From the NCBI RefSeq assembly GCF_004368785.1, contig NZ_SODM01000001.1, positions 1 to 64,000 on the forward strand: a stretch of 64,000 nt of DNA, in the 5' to 3' direction. The translations under genes and the position numbers were made by a program. Within the stretch, counting starts at the first letter, position 1. Each line of letters begins with the position of its first letter. Shown here piece by piece: positions 38,919 through 47,500 of the stretch. The notes under the pieces are model-generated. The model saw nothing but the letters and a program-made list of their open reading frames with translations. It had not been told where the DNA came from and made no database searches. The DNA comes from Flavobacterium sp. 270 (GTDB lineage: Bacteria > Bacteroidota > Bacteroidia > Flavobacteriales > Flavobacteriaceae).

Positions 38919-39545
38919 TTAATTCAAACTAGGCGGTTCTGGAATTTTGATTGTTTTCTTTTTCTTTATAATCAATAAATAAAAAGTAATACCGCCCAAA
39001 ATAATAAGTAAGGCAATCTGAAGCTGCCCAAGACTATTATTACCGCTGTACATCTTATTTGCGGCCGCTAATTTTGCTTTTCCTTCTGTAATTTGAATCT
39101 GAGATAATAATTCTAACGTTTTTAAAGCATCATCGCTAGACTTGGCAATTTGATCCCAGTTATTATTAGCTGTTTGTTTATTGATTGTTTTGCAGGAATT
39201 TAAAAAAGCATTAAAATAGGTTTTCTCTTTTGGAGTTAAAACGGTTTTGCCGTACAAATCATCTATTTCGTGAACAATTTTGAGTGTATTTATAATTTCA
39301 TCTTTTTTGATATTATCGCTTAAAGTCAATTTTTCGGCTTCTGCTTTTATAAAATGAAGTTCTTTTGAATATTGAAATATATATTGTGAAACAACCAAAC
39401 GATCTTTATAAATCGCATTGATATTTTCGTTGACATTTTTAGAATTTCGAAGTGTATTAAAATTCGTCAAAATAATAATAAGCATCACAATCAGTAAAAT
39501 GAAAGCAGCTTTGGTTTTGTTGCTGTATTTTTTTAAATCTTTCAT
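38919..39545 (-). CDS. Four-helix-bundle (4HB_MCP-like) membrane protein
   Basis: A 208-residue protein with two transmembrane helices (about residues 12-30 and 175-193). They enclose a periplasmic four-helix domain in which EINAIYKDRLVVSQYIFQYS (here NINAIYKDRLVVSQ) recalls the ligand-binding domain of chemoreceptors. After the second helix only about 15 residues remain (KKKKTIKIPEPP), so there is no HAMP, kinase or methyl-accepting output domain. It could be a decoy or accessory sensor that works through a partner. The hydrolase gene lies 40 bases upstream. Confidence 0.7.
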   Translation of the reverse strand: MKDLKKYSNKTKAAFILLIVMLIIILTNFNTLRNSKNVNENINAIYKDRLVVSQYIFQYSKELHFIKAEAEKLTLSDNIKKDEIINTLKIVHEIDDLYGKTVLTPKEKTYFNAFLNSCKTINKQTANNNWDQIAKSSDDALKTLELLSQIQITEGKAKLAAANKMYSGNNSLGQLQIALLIILGGITFYLLIIKKKKTIKIPEPPSLN

Positions 39546-39585
39546 TGTTTTCTTTTTTGAGTTGCTATTAAATTGGAATTTTAAA

Positions 39586-40314
39586 TTATTCTATAAATTT
39601 CAATATAATTTTTAAGGTTTCAGATTGTTGCTTTTCGCGTGAAATGTGAGCACTATTATCTCCAAACTGAAAACCATAATAGCCAAATTGTGCGTGATTG
39701 GCACCCTCGATTTTTATAAATTCTGTAGCAGCCGGAAGTTTCGATTTATTTTTGATTATAGTATATTCATCGGCTACACCATCATCTGAACCATATATTT
39801 TTAGAATCGGAATTTTACTTGCTGCAAGGGAAATATCTCTGGGATGTGATGTTCCAATCAGAATTAGTTTATCAATTAAAGAAGGATTTTCTTTTACGAA
39901 TTGTGCCGCCATTTTTCCGCCTTGCGAATGACCGGCCAAAATATAAGTTTTACTTTTGTCAGTAAATAATCCCAACTCTTTGGGAAGATTATAACCTTTT
40001 GAAGCCAGTCTCCAGGGCATTTTAATTAAATAAACTTTAATGTTGTTTTCAGAGATTTTCCTGCACAAAGGAACATAGGCTTTTGGATCAACCATTGCGC
40101 CTGGATAGAAAATTAAAATTTTTGTTGATTTTTTTGAAGGTTCAAACAAAAAATAATTTTCGTTATCGGTTACTACAATTTCATTATTGCTTTTTAAATC
40201 ATTATCTGAAACTCCATGTGACTGATAAGAATATAGAATCCAAATTGTAAATGAAACTGCTAAAAAGAACCAGATTCTCTTTGCTATTTTTATGATTCTG
40301 GATTTTCTTTTCAT
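39586..40314 (-). CDS. Membrane-anchored alpha/beta hydrolase
   Basis: A 242-residue protein with an uncleaved N-terminal anchor (about residues 12-30, RIWFFLAVSFTIWILYSY). An alpha/beta-hydrolase domain faces the periplasm. The nucleophile motif is AGHSQGGKMAAQF. KIYGSDDGVAD holds the acidic residue and GANHAQFGYYG the histidine. The pattern resembles dienelactone-hydrolase or carboxylesterase-like proteins, with substrate unknown. Confidence 0.75.
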   Translation of the reverse strand: MKRKSRIIKIAKRIWFFLAVSFTIWILYSYQSHGVSDNDLKSNNEIVVTDNENYFLFEPSKKSTKILIFYPGAMVDPKAYVPLCRKISENNIKVYLIKMPWRLASKGYNLPKELGLFTDKSKTYILAGHSQGGKMAAQFVKENPSLIDKLILIGTSHPRDISLAASKIPILKIYGSDDGVADEYTIIKNKSKLPAATEFIKIEGANHAQFGYYGFQFGDNSAHISREKQQSETLKIILKFIE

Positions 40315-40381
40315 TTAGCAATTCATTAGAAATATAATAAAAGTAAATAAAAATAGGAACATTTACTTCATTCTGTATATC

Positions 40382-40873
40382 TTAATTTTGCTGCTTGGTA
40401 TTCCTATATAATAAAGACATAGTTTGTTCATTTATTATATCGGCTGCTTTTGATAGAAAATAAGGGCTTGTACATTCTGCATAACTTATATAAACAATAT
40501 GATTATCGTCTTGCAGATTTTCATTTTTTGTTTTGGCAGACAAATAACTATCCGTTCCCATAATCATATAAACGGGATTTCCTTCGCGATAAAGCTGTGT
40601 TGCAATTCCTCTTAATAAATCTTCGCCTGCCTGTTGTGCTTCTTTTTCTCGAAAAGACAATAGCATCATACAGTACATTAGCGAGCATACATCTGTTCTT
40701 TTATAATTTGGATATTTTTCAAAAAAGACGGCTCCTTGATTTAAATTTTTAAAGCGCTTAGTGTACAGTTGATCAGCGATTGAGTGGTCTTCAAATATTG
40801 AATCCTTAAAATTTTGTGCCTGTATTTGCAGACAAAACCCAAATAAAAGAATTAAGATTAATTTTTTAAGCAT
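40382..40873 (-). CDS. Hypothetical exported protein
   Basis: A 163-residue protein with a signal peptide (residues 1-19, ending I-Q-A-Q). The mature chain is mixed alpha/beta with three Cys (CSLMYCMM and AECTSPYF) and no motif I recognise. It lies 69 bases downstream of the symporter gene on the same strand and may belong to that operon. Coding character is good. Confidence 0.55.
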   Translation of the reverse strand: MLKKLILILLFGFCLQIQAQNFKDSIFEDHSIADQLYTKRFKNLNQGAVFFEKYPNYKRTDVCSLMYCMMLLSFREKEAQQAGEDLLRGIATQLYREGNPVYMIMGTDSYLSAKTKNENLQDDNHIVYISYAECTSPYFLSKAADIINEQTMSLLYRNTKQQN

Positions 40874-40941
40874 AATTATAATTCATCAATTAAAAAAGAA
40901 AATCTGCTCAATCAGCAAAATCTGCGTGCAAAAAAAACTAT

Positions 40942-42672
40942 TTATTCTTCAATAACCTCAAGTTCATTCTTTTTGAAAAACAAAAATTGCATCAATAAAG
41001 CTAAAACAATTGTCAGCATTGCGCCGATAAAATTCAGCCATAAATAACCTAGTTTTTCCTGACCACTTGGGTAAATATAAATCATAAAATAATAGATTAT
41101 AAAAATGGTCAATTGGCTGATAATAGCACTGTAAAACATTGGTTTTGCCTGAACTCTACGCAGATAAAATCCAACCAGAAATATTCCTAAAACAGTTCCG
41201 TAGAAAATAGAACCAATGATATTTACTAACTGAATCAAATTTTCAAATAAGGTTCCTACGCAGGCAAAAAGTATGGCTACAACTCCCCAAAAAAGCGTAA
41301 AAAATTTGGTTGCATTGAGATAATGCTTTTCAGATTTTTCGGTTTTTAAGTTTCGTTTGTAAATATCAATTGCAGTTGTAGAAGCCAATGCATTTAATCC
41401 GGAAGCTGTAGAAGACATTGCTGCCGAAAGAATTACAGCCAATAATAAACCAATTAATCCTTTCGGTAAATAATGCAGGATAAAATGAAAGAATACATAA
41501 TCTTTATCATTGGTTTCGCTGTTACTGTCGGCTTTCGAAATAATTTCTTTGGCGCGATCGCGTAAGTCCTTTTCTTTATTGGATAAAGCAACCAGTTCTT
41601 TACGCAAAATAGGATTGTCGTAATCCTGGTTTAACTGATCGATATATAATAAGTTAATTACTTTTTTGTCTTCAGAAAGCGTGCTTAGTTTTTTCTCCAA
41701 AGCATGATATTCTTCTTTAAAAGCAGATTTTTCAATTACAACTTTGTTATTCGGATTAAAATTTAGAGGAACTGGATTGAATTGAAAAAATACAAAAACC
41801 ATAACTCCGGTTAACAGAATGAAAAACTGCATCGGCACTTTTAAAAGTCCGTTCATAATCAATCCCATTTGACTTTCGCGAACCGATTTTCCCGATAAAT
41901 AACGTCCAACCTGCGATTGATCGGTTCCAAAATAGGAGAGAGCCAAAAAGAAACCACCTGTAATACCGCTCCAAAACGTATATTTTTCTTCTGGATTAAA
42001 AGAAAAATCTACAATATTCATTTTATCGTTTGCGCCCGCAATATGCAGCGCACTTGTAAAAGTCATGTCGTTTGGCAGGTAATGCAGAATCAGAAAAAAT
42101 GTGATAAACATTCCAGACATAATAACAAACATCTGCTGTTTTTGTGTAACGTTTACGGCTTTTGTTCCTCCAGAAAAAGTGTAGATAATTACTAAAAGCC
42201 CAATCATAATGTTCATGATTGTAAGATTCCAACCCAAAAGAGCGGATAAGATAATGGCTGGCGCATAAATGGTAAGTCCGGTTCCTAAACCTCTTTGAAC
42301 CAAAAATAATATAGCGGCAAGCGAACGAGTTTTTACATCAAATCGTTTTTCTAAAAATTCGTAAGCGGTAAATACTTTGTTTTTATGATATAACGGAATA
42401 AAAGTCAAACAAATGACAATCATGGCAATTGGAAGCCCAAAATAGAATTGTATAAATCCCATTCCGTCATGATAGGCCTGACCCGGAGTTGATAAAAAAG
42501 TAATTGCGCTGGCTTGTGTTGCCATTACCGAAAGCCCAACGGTGTACCACGGAGTTTCGTTGTTTCCTAAAATAAAATCTTCAACGTTTTTACTTCCTTT
42601 TGTTTTCCAGGATCCATATCCAACAATGAATAGAAGTGTTACAATTAGTACGATCCAATCAAATAGCTGCAT
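40942..42672 (-). CDS. Sodium:solute symporter family transporter
   Basis: A 576-residue protein with about 14 predicted helices. It shows the SSS signature: GNNETPWYTVGLSVMATQAS near residue 35, FLSTPGQAYHDGMGF, and GYLSGKSVRES-like loops (here VGRYLSGKSVRESQMGLIMNG). AAMSSTASGLNALASTTAIDIYKR is the second conserved block, and a hydrophilic insertion lies near residues 305-375. It probably imports a sugar or sugar-acid with sodium. A 35-residue membrane peptide gene sits four bases upstream, and the LmbE-like gene precedes that. The substrate may therefore be a product of that enzyme. Confidence 0.9.
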   Translation of the reverse strand: MQLFDWIVLIVTLLFIVGYGSWKTKGSKNVEDFILGNNETPWYTVGLSVMATQASAITFLSTPGQAYHDGMGFIQFYFGLPIAMIVICLTFIPLYHKNKVFTAYEFLEKRFDVKTRSLAAILFLVQRGLGTGLTIYAPAIILSALLGWNLTIMNIMIGLLVIIYTFSGGTKAVNVTQKQQMFVIMSGMFITFFLILHYLPNDMTFTSALHIAGANDKMNIVDFSFNPEEKYTFWSGITGGFFLALSYFGTDQSQVGRYLSGKSVRESQMGLIMNGLLKVPMQFFILLTGVMVFVFFQFNPVPLNFNPNNKVVIEKSAFKEEYHALEKKLSTLSEDKKVINLLYIDQLNQDYDNPILRKELVALSNKEKDLRDRAKEIISKADSNSETNDKDYVFFHFILHYLPKGLIGLLLAVILSAAMSSTASGLNALASTTAIDIYKRNLKTEKSEKHYLNATKFFTLFWGVVAILFACVGTLFENLIQLVNIIGSIFYGTVLGIFLVGFYLRRVQAKPMFYSAIISQLTIFIIYYFMIYIYPSGQEKLGYLWLNFIGAMLTIVLALLMQFLFFKKNELEVIEE

Positions 42673-42675
42673 AGG

Positions 42676-42783
42676 TTAAGAATAAAATTGCATGATTAAG
42701 AAAAAAATCACAATATATATTGCGTTGGCTACCAAAACATAAGTGTAGCTTTTTTTCCATTTTTTTGTTTTTTTTGCTTCCAT
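42676..42783 (-). CDS. 35-residue single-helix membrane protein
   Basis: The reverse strand encodes MEAKKTKKWKKSYTYVLVAN followed by AIYIVIFFLIMQFYS and stop. A highly basic N-terminus is joined to one hydrophobic helix, so the tail probably faces the cytoplasm. Its stop is 3 bases before the symporter ATG and its start 11 bases after the LmbE-like stop, which makes it part of a tight operon. Small helper subunits are known beside some SSS transporters (for example YjcH next to ActP), but this one is much shorter and unrelated in sequence. Expression is not shown. Confidence 0.7.
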   Translation of the reverse strand: MEAKKTKKWKKSYTYVLVANAIYIVIFFLIMQFYS

Positions 42784-42794
42784 TTTGTTTCGAC

Positions 42795-45326
42795 TTATTG
42801 CTTTATATCTTGTTTTGGAGCTTCTATTGGTTGTTTTAACGAAATCATATTCGATAGTAATCTATAAGCGCCAACAACGCCTTCCGGAAGTTCTCTAAAG
42901 AAGCTTAAACCAGTATAAATATAATATCCTTTTCCGTATGGAGCGACTAATAATGCTCCATTCTTTGCCGATTCTCCTTTGTCATGTGAGGATATAATAG
43001 GAGTAAAGGCAGGATCGTATTCGTTCGGGTAATATAATCCTTGTTCTTGCGTCCATCCTTCAAAATCTTTAGTGCTGATTTTGTTTGGCGTATTTAAAAC
43101 CGGATGATTTGGTGCCAGAAAAGTGACTTTTGCATTTTCTTCGGTTACACGATCATTAGAAATTTTTAATGGATAAGGCGCCAGCTGATTGGTTACCGTT
43201 TTTCCAAAAGTATTGTACTGTACAATCATGTTTTTACCGCTTTTTACAAAATTAAAAAGGATGTTTTGTTTGTTTGCCAAAGCATTTACAGTATTGTAAG
43301 CACGGATTCCGGTAATGACAACATTAAAAGAATCTAATTTTTCGGGCGTAATTTCTTCTGGTTTTATAATAGTTACTTTGTATCCCATTTGGGTTAAACT
43401 TTCTGGGACTTCGTCGCCTGCACCCATAATATAAGCAATGGCATCGCCAGAAGTTTTTAGATCTATTCTAATCGCTTTTGATTCTGCTGGTTTTAAAACC
43501 ATCTGTTTGGTAATGTGGTTGAAATCAATAATGGTTTCGTCTTTATCAAAACGTTTATTATCTACAATTGCAACGGCTTTTAAAACCGTTTCTTCTGGAT
43601 TTACAGGAGGTGTAACTTCAAAATAATAGATTTGATCGCTTCCTTTTTTATCCAAAGAAAACGGAATTTGTTTTGGAGAAACCAACCAGTTTTTTGGAAG
43701 TTCTAACTGTAGATTTCCGGCAACGGCATCTTTTCCTGCGCGAACTTTTACAGGAACCATTTTACTTTTGGTATCTCTAAAAATCAACACTTTTTCTAAA
43801 ATCGATGTAGTAACTTCTGGTACAATATCTAAGAAATTATACATTTCGCCTTTTACGCCGTCGTTGTATTTGTAAACAACAGTGCGCTCAAACGGAATTT
43901 CGACGTTGTTAATTTTTACATTAAAAACAACTTTTACTTCTCTTATAATATCTGGAATTCCTATATTTTCCTGATTAGAAACGGTGTACATACCAACAGT
44001 TGCTTTTTCTTTTAACCAATAAGGCTGTGTGTATTCGATATTAGAAGGAAGTTGTAATTGTAAGTTTATTTTTTGATCGTCATTGTCTTTTAGTGTCACA
44101 TTTTGAGCCGTATTTTTATTATCTGGCAAAGTCGTAACACTTGTTAGCTGCATAACTACAGAAGAACGATTTATGGCTTCAAGACTTAATTTTACAGTAC
44201 TTCCCGGTGTTGCTTCCTGCTCACTTGCAACTGCTTCTAAATAAAGGCCAGAGCAAGATGCAATAATGTTTTTTATTGATTCTGATTTTAGGCTTTTCCA
44301 GTGACCGTCTTCTAAAGCTTCGATCATTGTATAGGCTTTTACTAAATCAGAAAGGCTTGCTGATGGATTGCTGAAATCGTATTTTTCTATAATTTTAGAA
44401 ATTAAATCTCCAATTGGTTTTCCGTTTTTAACACGATTCCAAGAAGTGTCAATTCCATCAAATAAATTATCACGGTCTTTTGCTTTCTCACCATTAATTA
44501 ATTCTAAATATTCGGTTTCTAAACCACGAACGCCAGTGCTACCAAAACCTTGCGATTGGTGTCGGCTTCGGCTTAAAGCGGCGATTTCCTGATTCGATTT
44601 TCCAAGTCCGGTATAATAAACTCCTGTTTCAAATCTTGTAAATTTTTCTTTATTGGCAGCATCAAATTTTTCCTGACTTCCGTAAAACCACCAAGATGGA
44701 TTAAAAAACTGGCGTTTTACCTGCCAAGGCGTAACGTATTTTAATTGTTCCGGATATACTTTTGGATCATTCGTTAAATTAAAACTTTCAACGCTCAACA
44801 TGGCTGACGATGTATGGTGTCCGTGTGTAGTTCCTGGCGAGCGATGATCAAATCGATTGATAATTACATCGGGTTGAAATTTTCTGATTGTCCAGACCAC
44901 ATCGGCAAGGACTTTATTTTTATCCCAGATTTGTAAAGTTTCGTCTGGTGTTTTTGAAAAACCAAAATCATTGGCACGAGAAAAAAACTGTTCGCCGCCA
45001 TCTACTTTTCTAGCTTCTATTAATTCCTGTGTTCTGATAACACCAAGTAATTCACGCAATTGCGGACCTATTAAGTTTTGTCCGCCGTCACCACGGGTCA
45101 AAGATAAATATCCTGTTCTCGCATTCATATCGTTTGCTAAATACGAAATCAAGCGCGTGTTTTCGTCATCTGGATGCGCAGCAACATACAATACAGAACC
45201 TAAAAAGTTCAGCTTTTTTATTTGATTGTAAATTTCTACAGAACTCGGTTTTACTGGTTGTTGGGCATAAGAAATAGAAATGCTTATTAAAAATAGAAAA
45301 AGTGCTTTGATCTTAATTTTTCGCAT
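42795..45326 (-). CDS. Secreted PIG-L/LmbE-family deacetylase
   Basis: An 843-residue protein with a signal peptide (residues 1-21, ending S-Y-A-Q). The N-terminal LmbE domain has A-H-P-D-D-E at residues 50-55 and HGHHTSS at 168-174, the zinc and catalytic motifs of N-acetyl-sugar deacetylases (PIG-L, BshB, MshB). Beta-sandwich regions fill the middle. The last 200 residues (VITGIRAYN, MIVQYNT and LSFFRELPEG) resemble a class I glutamine amidotransferase-like fold, perhaps a trehalose-utilisation or sugar-binding module. The gene heads the LmbE-peptide-symporter unit. The exact substrate is unknown. Confidence 0.87.
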   Translation of the reverse strand: MRKIKIKALFLFLISISISYAQQPVKPSSVEIYNQIKKLNFLGSVLYVAAHPDDENTRLISYLANDMNARTGYLSLTRGDGGQNLIGPQLRELLGVIRTQELIEARKVDGGEQFFSRANDFGFSKTPDETLQIWDKNKVLADVVWTIRKFQPDVIINRFDHRSPGTTHGHHTSSAMLSVESFNLTNDPKVYPEQLKYVTPWQVKRQFFNPSWWFYGSQEKFDAANKEKFTRFETGVYYTGLGKSNQEIAALSRSRHQSQGFGSTGVRGLETEYLELINGEKAKDRDNLFDGIDTSWNRVKNGKPIGDLISKIIEKYDFSNPSASLSDLVKAYTMIEALEDGHWKSLKSESIKNIIASCSGLYLEAVASEQEATPGSTVKLSLEAINRSSVVMQLTSVTTLPDNKNTAQNVTLKDNDDQKINLQLQLPSNIEYTQPYWLKEKATVGMYTVSNQENIGIPDIIREVKVVFNVKINNVEIPFERTVVYKYNDGVKGEMYNFLDIVPEVTTSILEKVLIFRDTKSKMVPVKVRAGKDAVAGNLQLELPKNWLVSPKQIPFSLDKKGSDQIYYFEVTPPVNPEETVLKAVAIVDNKRFDKDETIIDFNHITKQMVLKPAESKAIRIDLKTSGDAIAYIMGAGDEVPESLTQMGYKVTIIKPEEITPEKLDSFNVVITGIRAYNTVNALANKQNILFNFVKSGKNMIVQYNTFGKTVTNQLAPYPLKISNDRVTEENAKVTFLAPNHPVLNTPNKISTKDFEGWTQEQGLYYPNEYDPAFTPIISSHDKGESAKNGALLVAPYGKGYYIYTGLSFFRELPEGVVGAYRLLSNMISLKQPIEAPKQDIKQ

Positions 45327-45437
45327 AGCGTGGTTTAATGTTTTTTAGAAAGTGGCTCAAAAATACTAATTATATCTTTGAACCGTATTTAAATGAATTG
45401 TTAATATTTGTTAATGGCTTATTTTGAATGAAGACAT

Positions 45438-45472
45438 AAAAAAAGCCGCCTGAAAATCGGGCAGCTTTTTTT
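45438..45472 (-). terminator. Minus-strand terminator behind the beta-propeller gene
   Basis: AAAAGC-C-GCC (45441-45450) pairs with GGC-A-GCTTTT (45460-45469) with one mismatch. On the minus strand it is followed by T-run TTTTTTT. It is the first terminator downstream of the lipoprotein gene, 180 bases after its stop. Confidence 0.72.
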
Positions 45473-45605
45473 AAGTGTGGTATTCTTAGGATTACAGAAT
45501 TATTTGTTTTTCTGTGTGTTTGTATTTTTGAGAAGGTTTTACGCTTCTTTTACTTTTTGTTTGGACTTCTTAAATCATTAAAAGATAATTTGTAAGAAAA
45601 ATCAA

Positions 45606-45643
45606 TGCAAATGTAAGACATTTTTATATTAAAATAAGGTAAA
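45606..45643. repeat. 38-bp direct repeat, copy 1
   Basis: TGCAAATGTAAGACA followed by an AT-rich tail ending AATAAGGTAAA. It is the same sequence as copy 2 at 47311-47349 apart from three mismatches and one inserted base. The two copies flank the lipoprotein gene in the same orientation. Confidence 0.78.
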
Positions 45644-45650
45644 CTTTAAA

Positions 45651-47282
45651 TTATTTTAATTTATTTTCTGTGTCTTTGTAAGTTCCTGTAATCGTAACAT
45701 TACTGTTTTTGGTTACTTTTCCGTATATTGTGATTGAAGAATCGCTTCCGATAAAATTAATTTTGGCACCACTATTTAATCTTAAATCTCCCCAAATTAC
45801 AACTGAACCTTCAATTTGCAATGTTGCATTACTATTAATTATAAGTTCTGTTGGATTTGACTGCTGGTATTTACCTTGCGCTAAACTTCCTCTCATATTA
45901 AATGTACTGTTGCTATTTAATATTAAACTATTTTGAACAGAGATAGAACCACAGTGCGTTAAAACAGCATTAGAATTTACAATTACCGAATTAATTGCTG
46001 TAGCTCCGGCGTATGATTTAGTTTCATTAGAATTTAAAATCAAATCTTTACCTTGATTGTATATTCCGTAAGAAGAACAGCTTGCAAACGTAGTATTTGG
46101 TTTTTCCATTTTAATGATTTTCAAACCGCCAGTTCCGCTTGCTACATAAATATAGTTACCGCTAGATTTTACATAGTTTGAAGAACCTGCAATTCCTAAA
46201 GCACCAAGTAAGCTAAGTTGAGAACCAGTTTGGTAAACATTAAGTCCTAATGCTCCATTGGCAACAAAAGCATAACCGTCGTTTACAGAAACAGCATTTG
46301 TAACGTTATCTTCTCCTGCAGTTGCAATTCCAATTGTTTGTAATTTAGAACCGCTTGCCATATCATAAATTCCAAGACCTTTTGCTCCTTCAGAAACTAA
46401 AAGTTTTGTACCATCAAAATCCATAGTTCTTTTTGCACCGCTTACATCTGTAGAAGTTGTAAAGCTTTTTTGCAAAGCAAGAGTAGATTGATTGTAGATA
46501 TTTACTCCTTTTGTTCCGCTTAATGTTACAAGATTTTCACCGTTTAATGCAATAGAACGTAAATCTGCAACAGCAGTTTTTCCAGCAACAGCTTTAGTAG
46601 AAGCATTTATTTTAAATAAACTTCCGGCATCGCCAGTTACTGCAAAATAAGAAGCTGTATTTGCTGCAACGTCTGTTGTAACTCTGCTTTCTAAATAATT
46701 AACTTTATAATTGTCTGTAAGTAAACCTCCGTTTAATTGCATATTAATCACTATTGCAGGACTCGTAAGCAACGGATCTTTGTCTACATCTTTTGCTGCT
46801 CCAATAATTAAGTTTCCGTTAGAGTAGGTAAGAGATGTAATATCGGTATTGGCAATTAAAGCCGATGTAACTAATTTTGGTTTGTAAGGATCTGAAACAT
46901 CAATAACGTCAATTGCTCCAGAATAAACATCGCCTCTCATAATATAAGATACATAAGCGTAATTTCCGTTTACAGCAACATGACTTGCTTGTAATGTTTT
47001 TCCGTTACCATCTACAGGCGGGTTTATTTCTGCAATTTGTACTAACGGAAAAGTCGTAGTAGCGATAGCATTTGAACCAGCAAGTTTTTGAGTTGATGTA
47101 TTATTTTCTAATGAAATTACTCCAGAATTGGTATAATCAAGTCTTGCGTTTAAGGCAGACTGATCTGTCGTAATTGTAATGTTATTTATAGACTGTCCAT
47201 CAGTCGGTTTATCATCATTATTGTCACAAGAAATAAAAAGAGACGCAACTAAAAATGTAAATAAATAAACATTCTTTTTCAT
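45651..47282 (-). CDS. Beta-propeller (LVIVD-repeat) lipoprotein
   Basis: 543 residues from this ATG, which gives a lipoprotein signal with Cys near residue 19 (LFISCDNN). A TTG further up is inside the candidate promoter and is rejected. The body has repeated beta units such as GNYAYVSYIMRGDV...IDVIDVSDPYKPKLVTS and NGYAFVANGALGLNVYQ. These are typical of LVIVD-type propellers, surface proteins of unknown function. The last 150 residues switch to N-S-N-(A/S)-x-L-x-(M/I)-x-G turns, a beta-helix-like region. No T9SS domain closes the protein. Confidence 0.8.
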   Translation of the reverse strand: MKKNVYLFTFLVASLFISCDNNDDKPTDGQSINNITITTDQSALNARLDYTNSGVISLENNTSTQKLAGSNAIATTTFPLVQIAEINPPVDGNGKTLQASHVAVNGNYAYVSYIMRGDVYSGAIDVIDVSDPYKPKLVTSALIANTDITSLTYSNGNLIIGAAKDVDKDPLLTSPAIVINMQLNGGLLTDNYKVNYLESRVTTDVAANTASYFAVTGDAGSLFKINASTKAVAGKTAVADLRSIALNGENLVTLSGTKGVNIYNQSTLALQKSFTTSTDVSGAKRTMDFDGTKLLVSEGAKGLGIYDMASGSKLQTIGIATAGEDNVTNAVSVNDGYAFVANGALGLNVYQTGSQLSLLGALGIAGSSNYVKSSGNYIYVASGTGGLKIIKMEKPNTTFASCSSYGIYNQGKDLILNSNETKSYAGATAINSVIVNSNAVLTHCGSISVQNSLILNSNSTFNMRGSLAQGKYQQSNPTELIINSNATLQIEGSVVIWGDLRLNSGAKINFIGSDSSITIYGKVTKNSNVTITGTYKDTENKLK

Positions 47283-47310
47283 AATTTTTTTTGGGTTTTT
47301 TAAAATTCGG

Positions 47311-47349
47311 TGCAAATGTAAGACAAATTTATATTAGAATAAGGTTAAA
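47311..47349. repeat. 38-bp direct repeat, copy 2
   Basis: The copy upstream of the lipoprotein gene. Its conserved core contains the minus-strand TACATTTG, and the AT-rich part contains a second TAAATTTG. It may be a duplicated promoter segment or a flank of an inserted gene. Confidence 0.78.
47313..47320 (-). promoter_or_regulatory. Candidate -7 element, TACATTTG, of the lipoprotein gene
   Basis: This is an exact TAnnTTTG on the minus strand, 30 bases before the ATG. No -33 TTG at the normal distance. Confidence 0.5.
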
Positions 47350-47436
47350 TTGATGAATTATTTGTGCAAACTATTTGTTTAACAGTTGTTTATAGATAAT
47401 ATTTAGTGTTTTAACTAATTGTCTTACAATTAAATC

Positions 47437-47474
47437 ATAAAAAAAAGAGAGTATCAATAATTTGATACTCTCTT
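47437..47474 (-). terminator. Terminator of the His/Asp-rich protein gene
   Basis: AAGAGAGTATCAA (47445-47457) pairs perfectly with TTGATACTCTCTT (47462-47474). The minus-strand continuation is a run of T. It lies 26 bases after the stop codon. Confidence 0.9.
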
Positions 47475-47500
47475 GTATTGATAATCAGCCCCCAAACTAA

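Larger units (their letters stand above)
45327..45650. other. Intergenic region with promoter and terminator signals
   Basis: No open frame of note. On the minus strand TATTTTTG (45365-45358) matches TAnnTTTG 32 bases before the LmbE-like start. A minus-strand terminator lies at 45438-45472. Copy 1 of a 38-bp direct repeat lies at 45606-45643 and carries its own minus-strand TACATTTG. Together these could define a short leftward transcript of about 165 bases. Confidence 0.5.

Noticed and set aside
42023-42232. Leftward open frame inside the symporter gene
   Set aside because: It is an alternate frame of the real symporter gene with no signature and unlikely composition.
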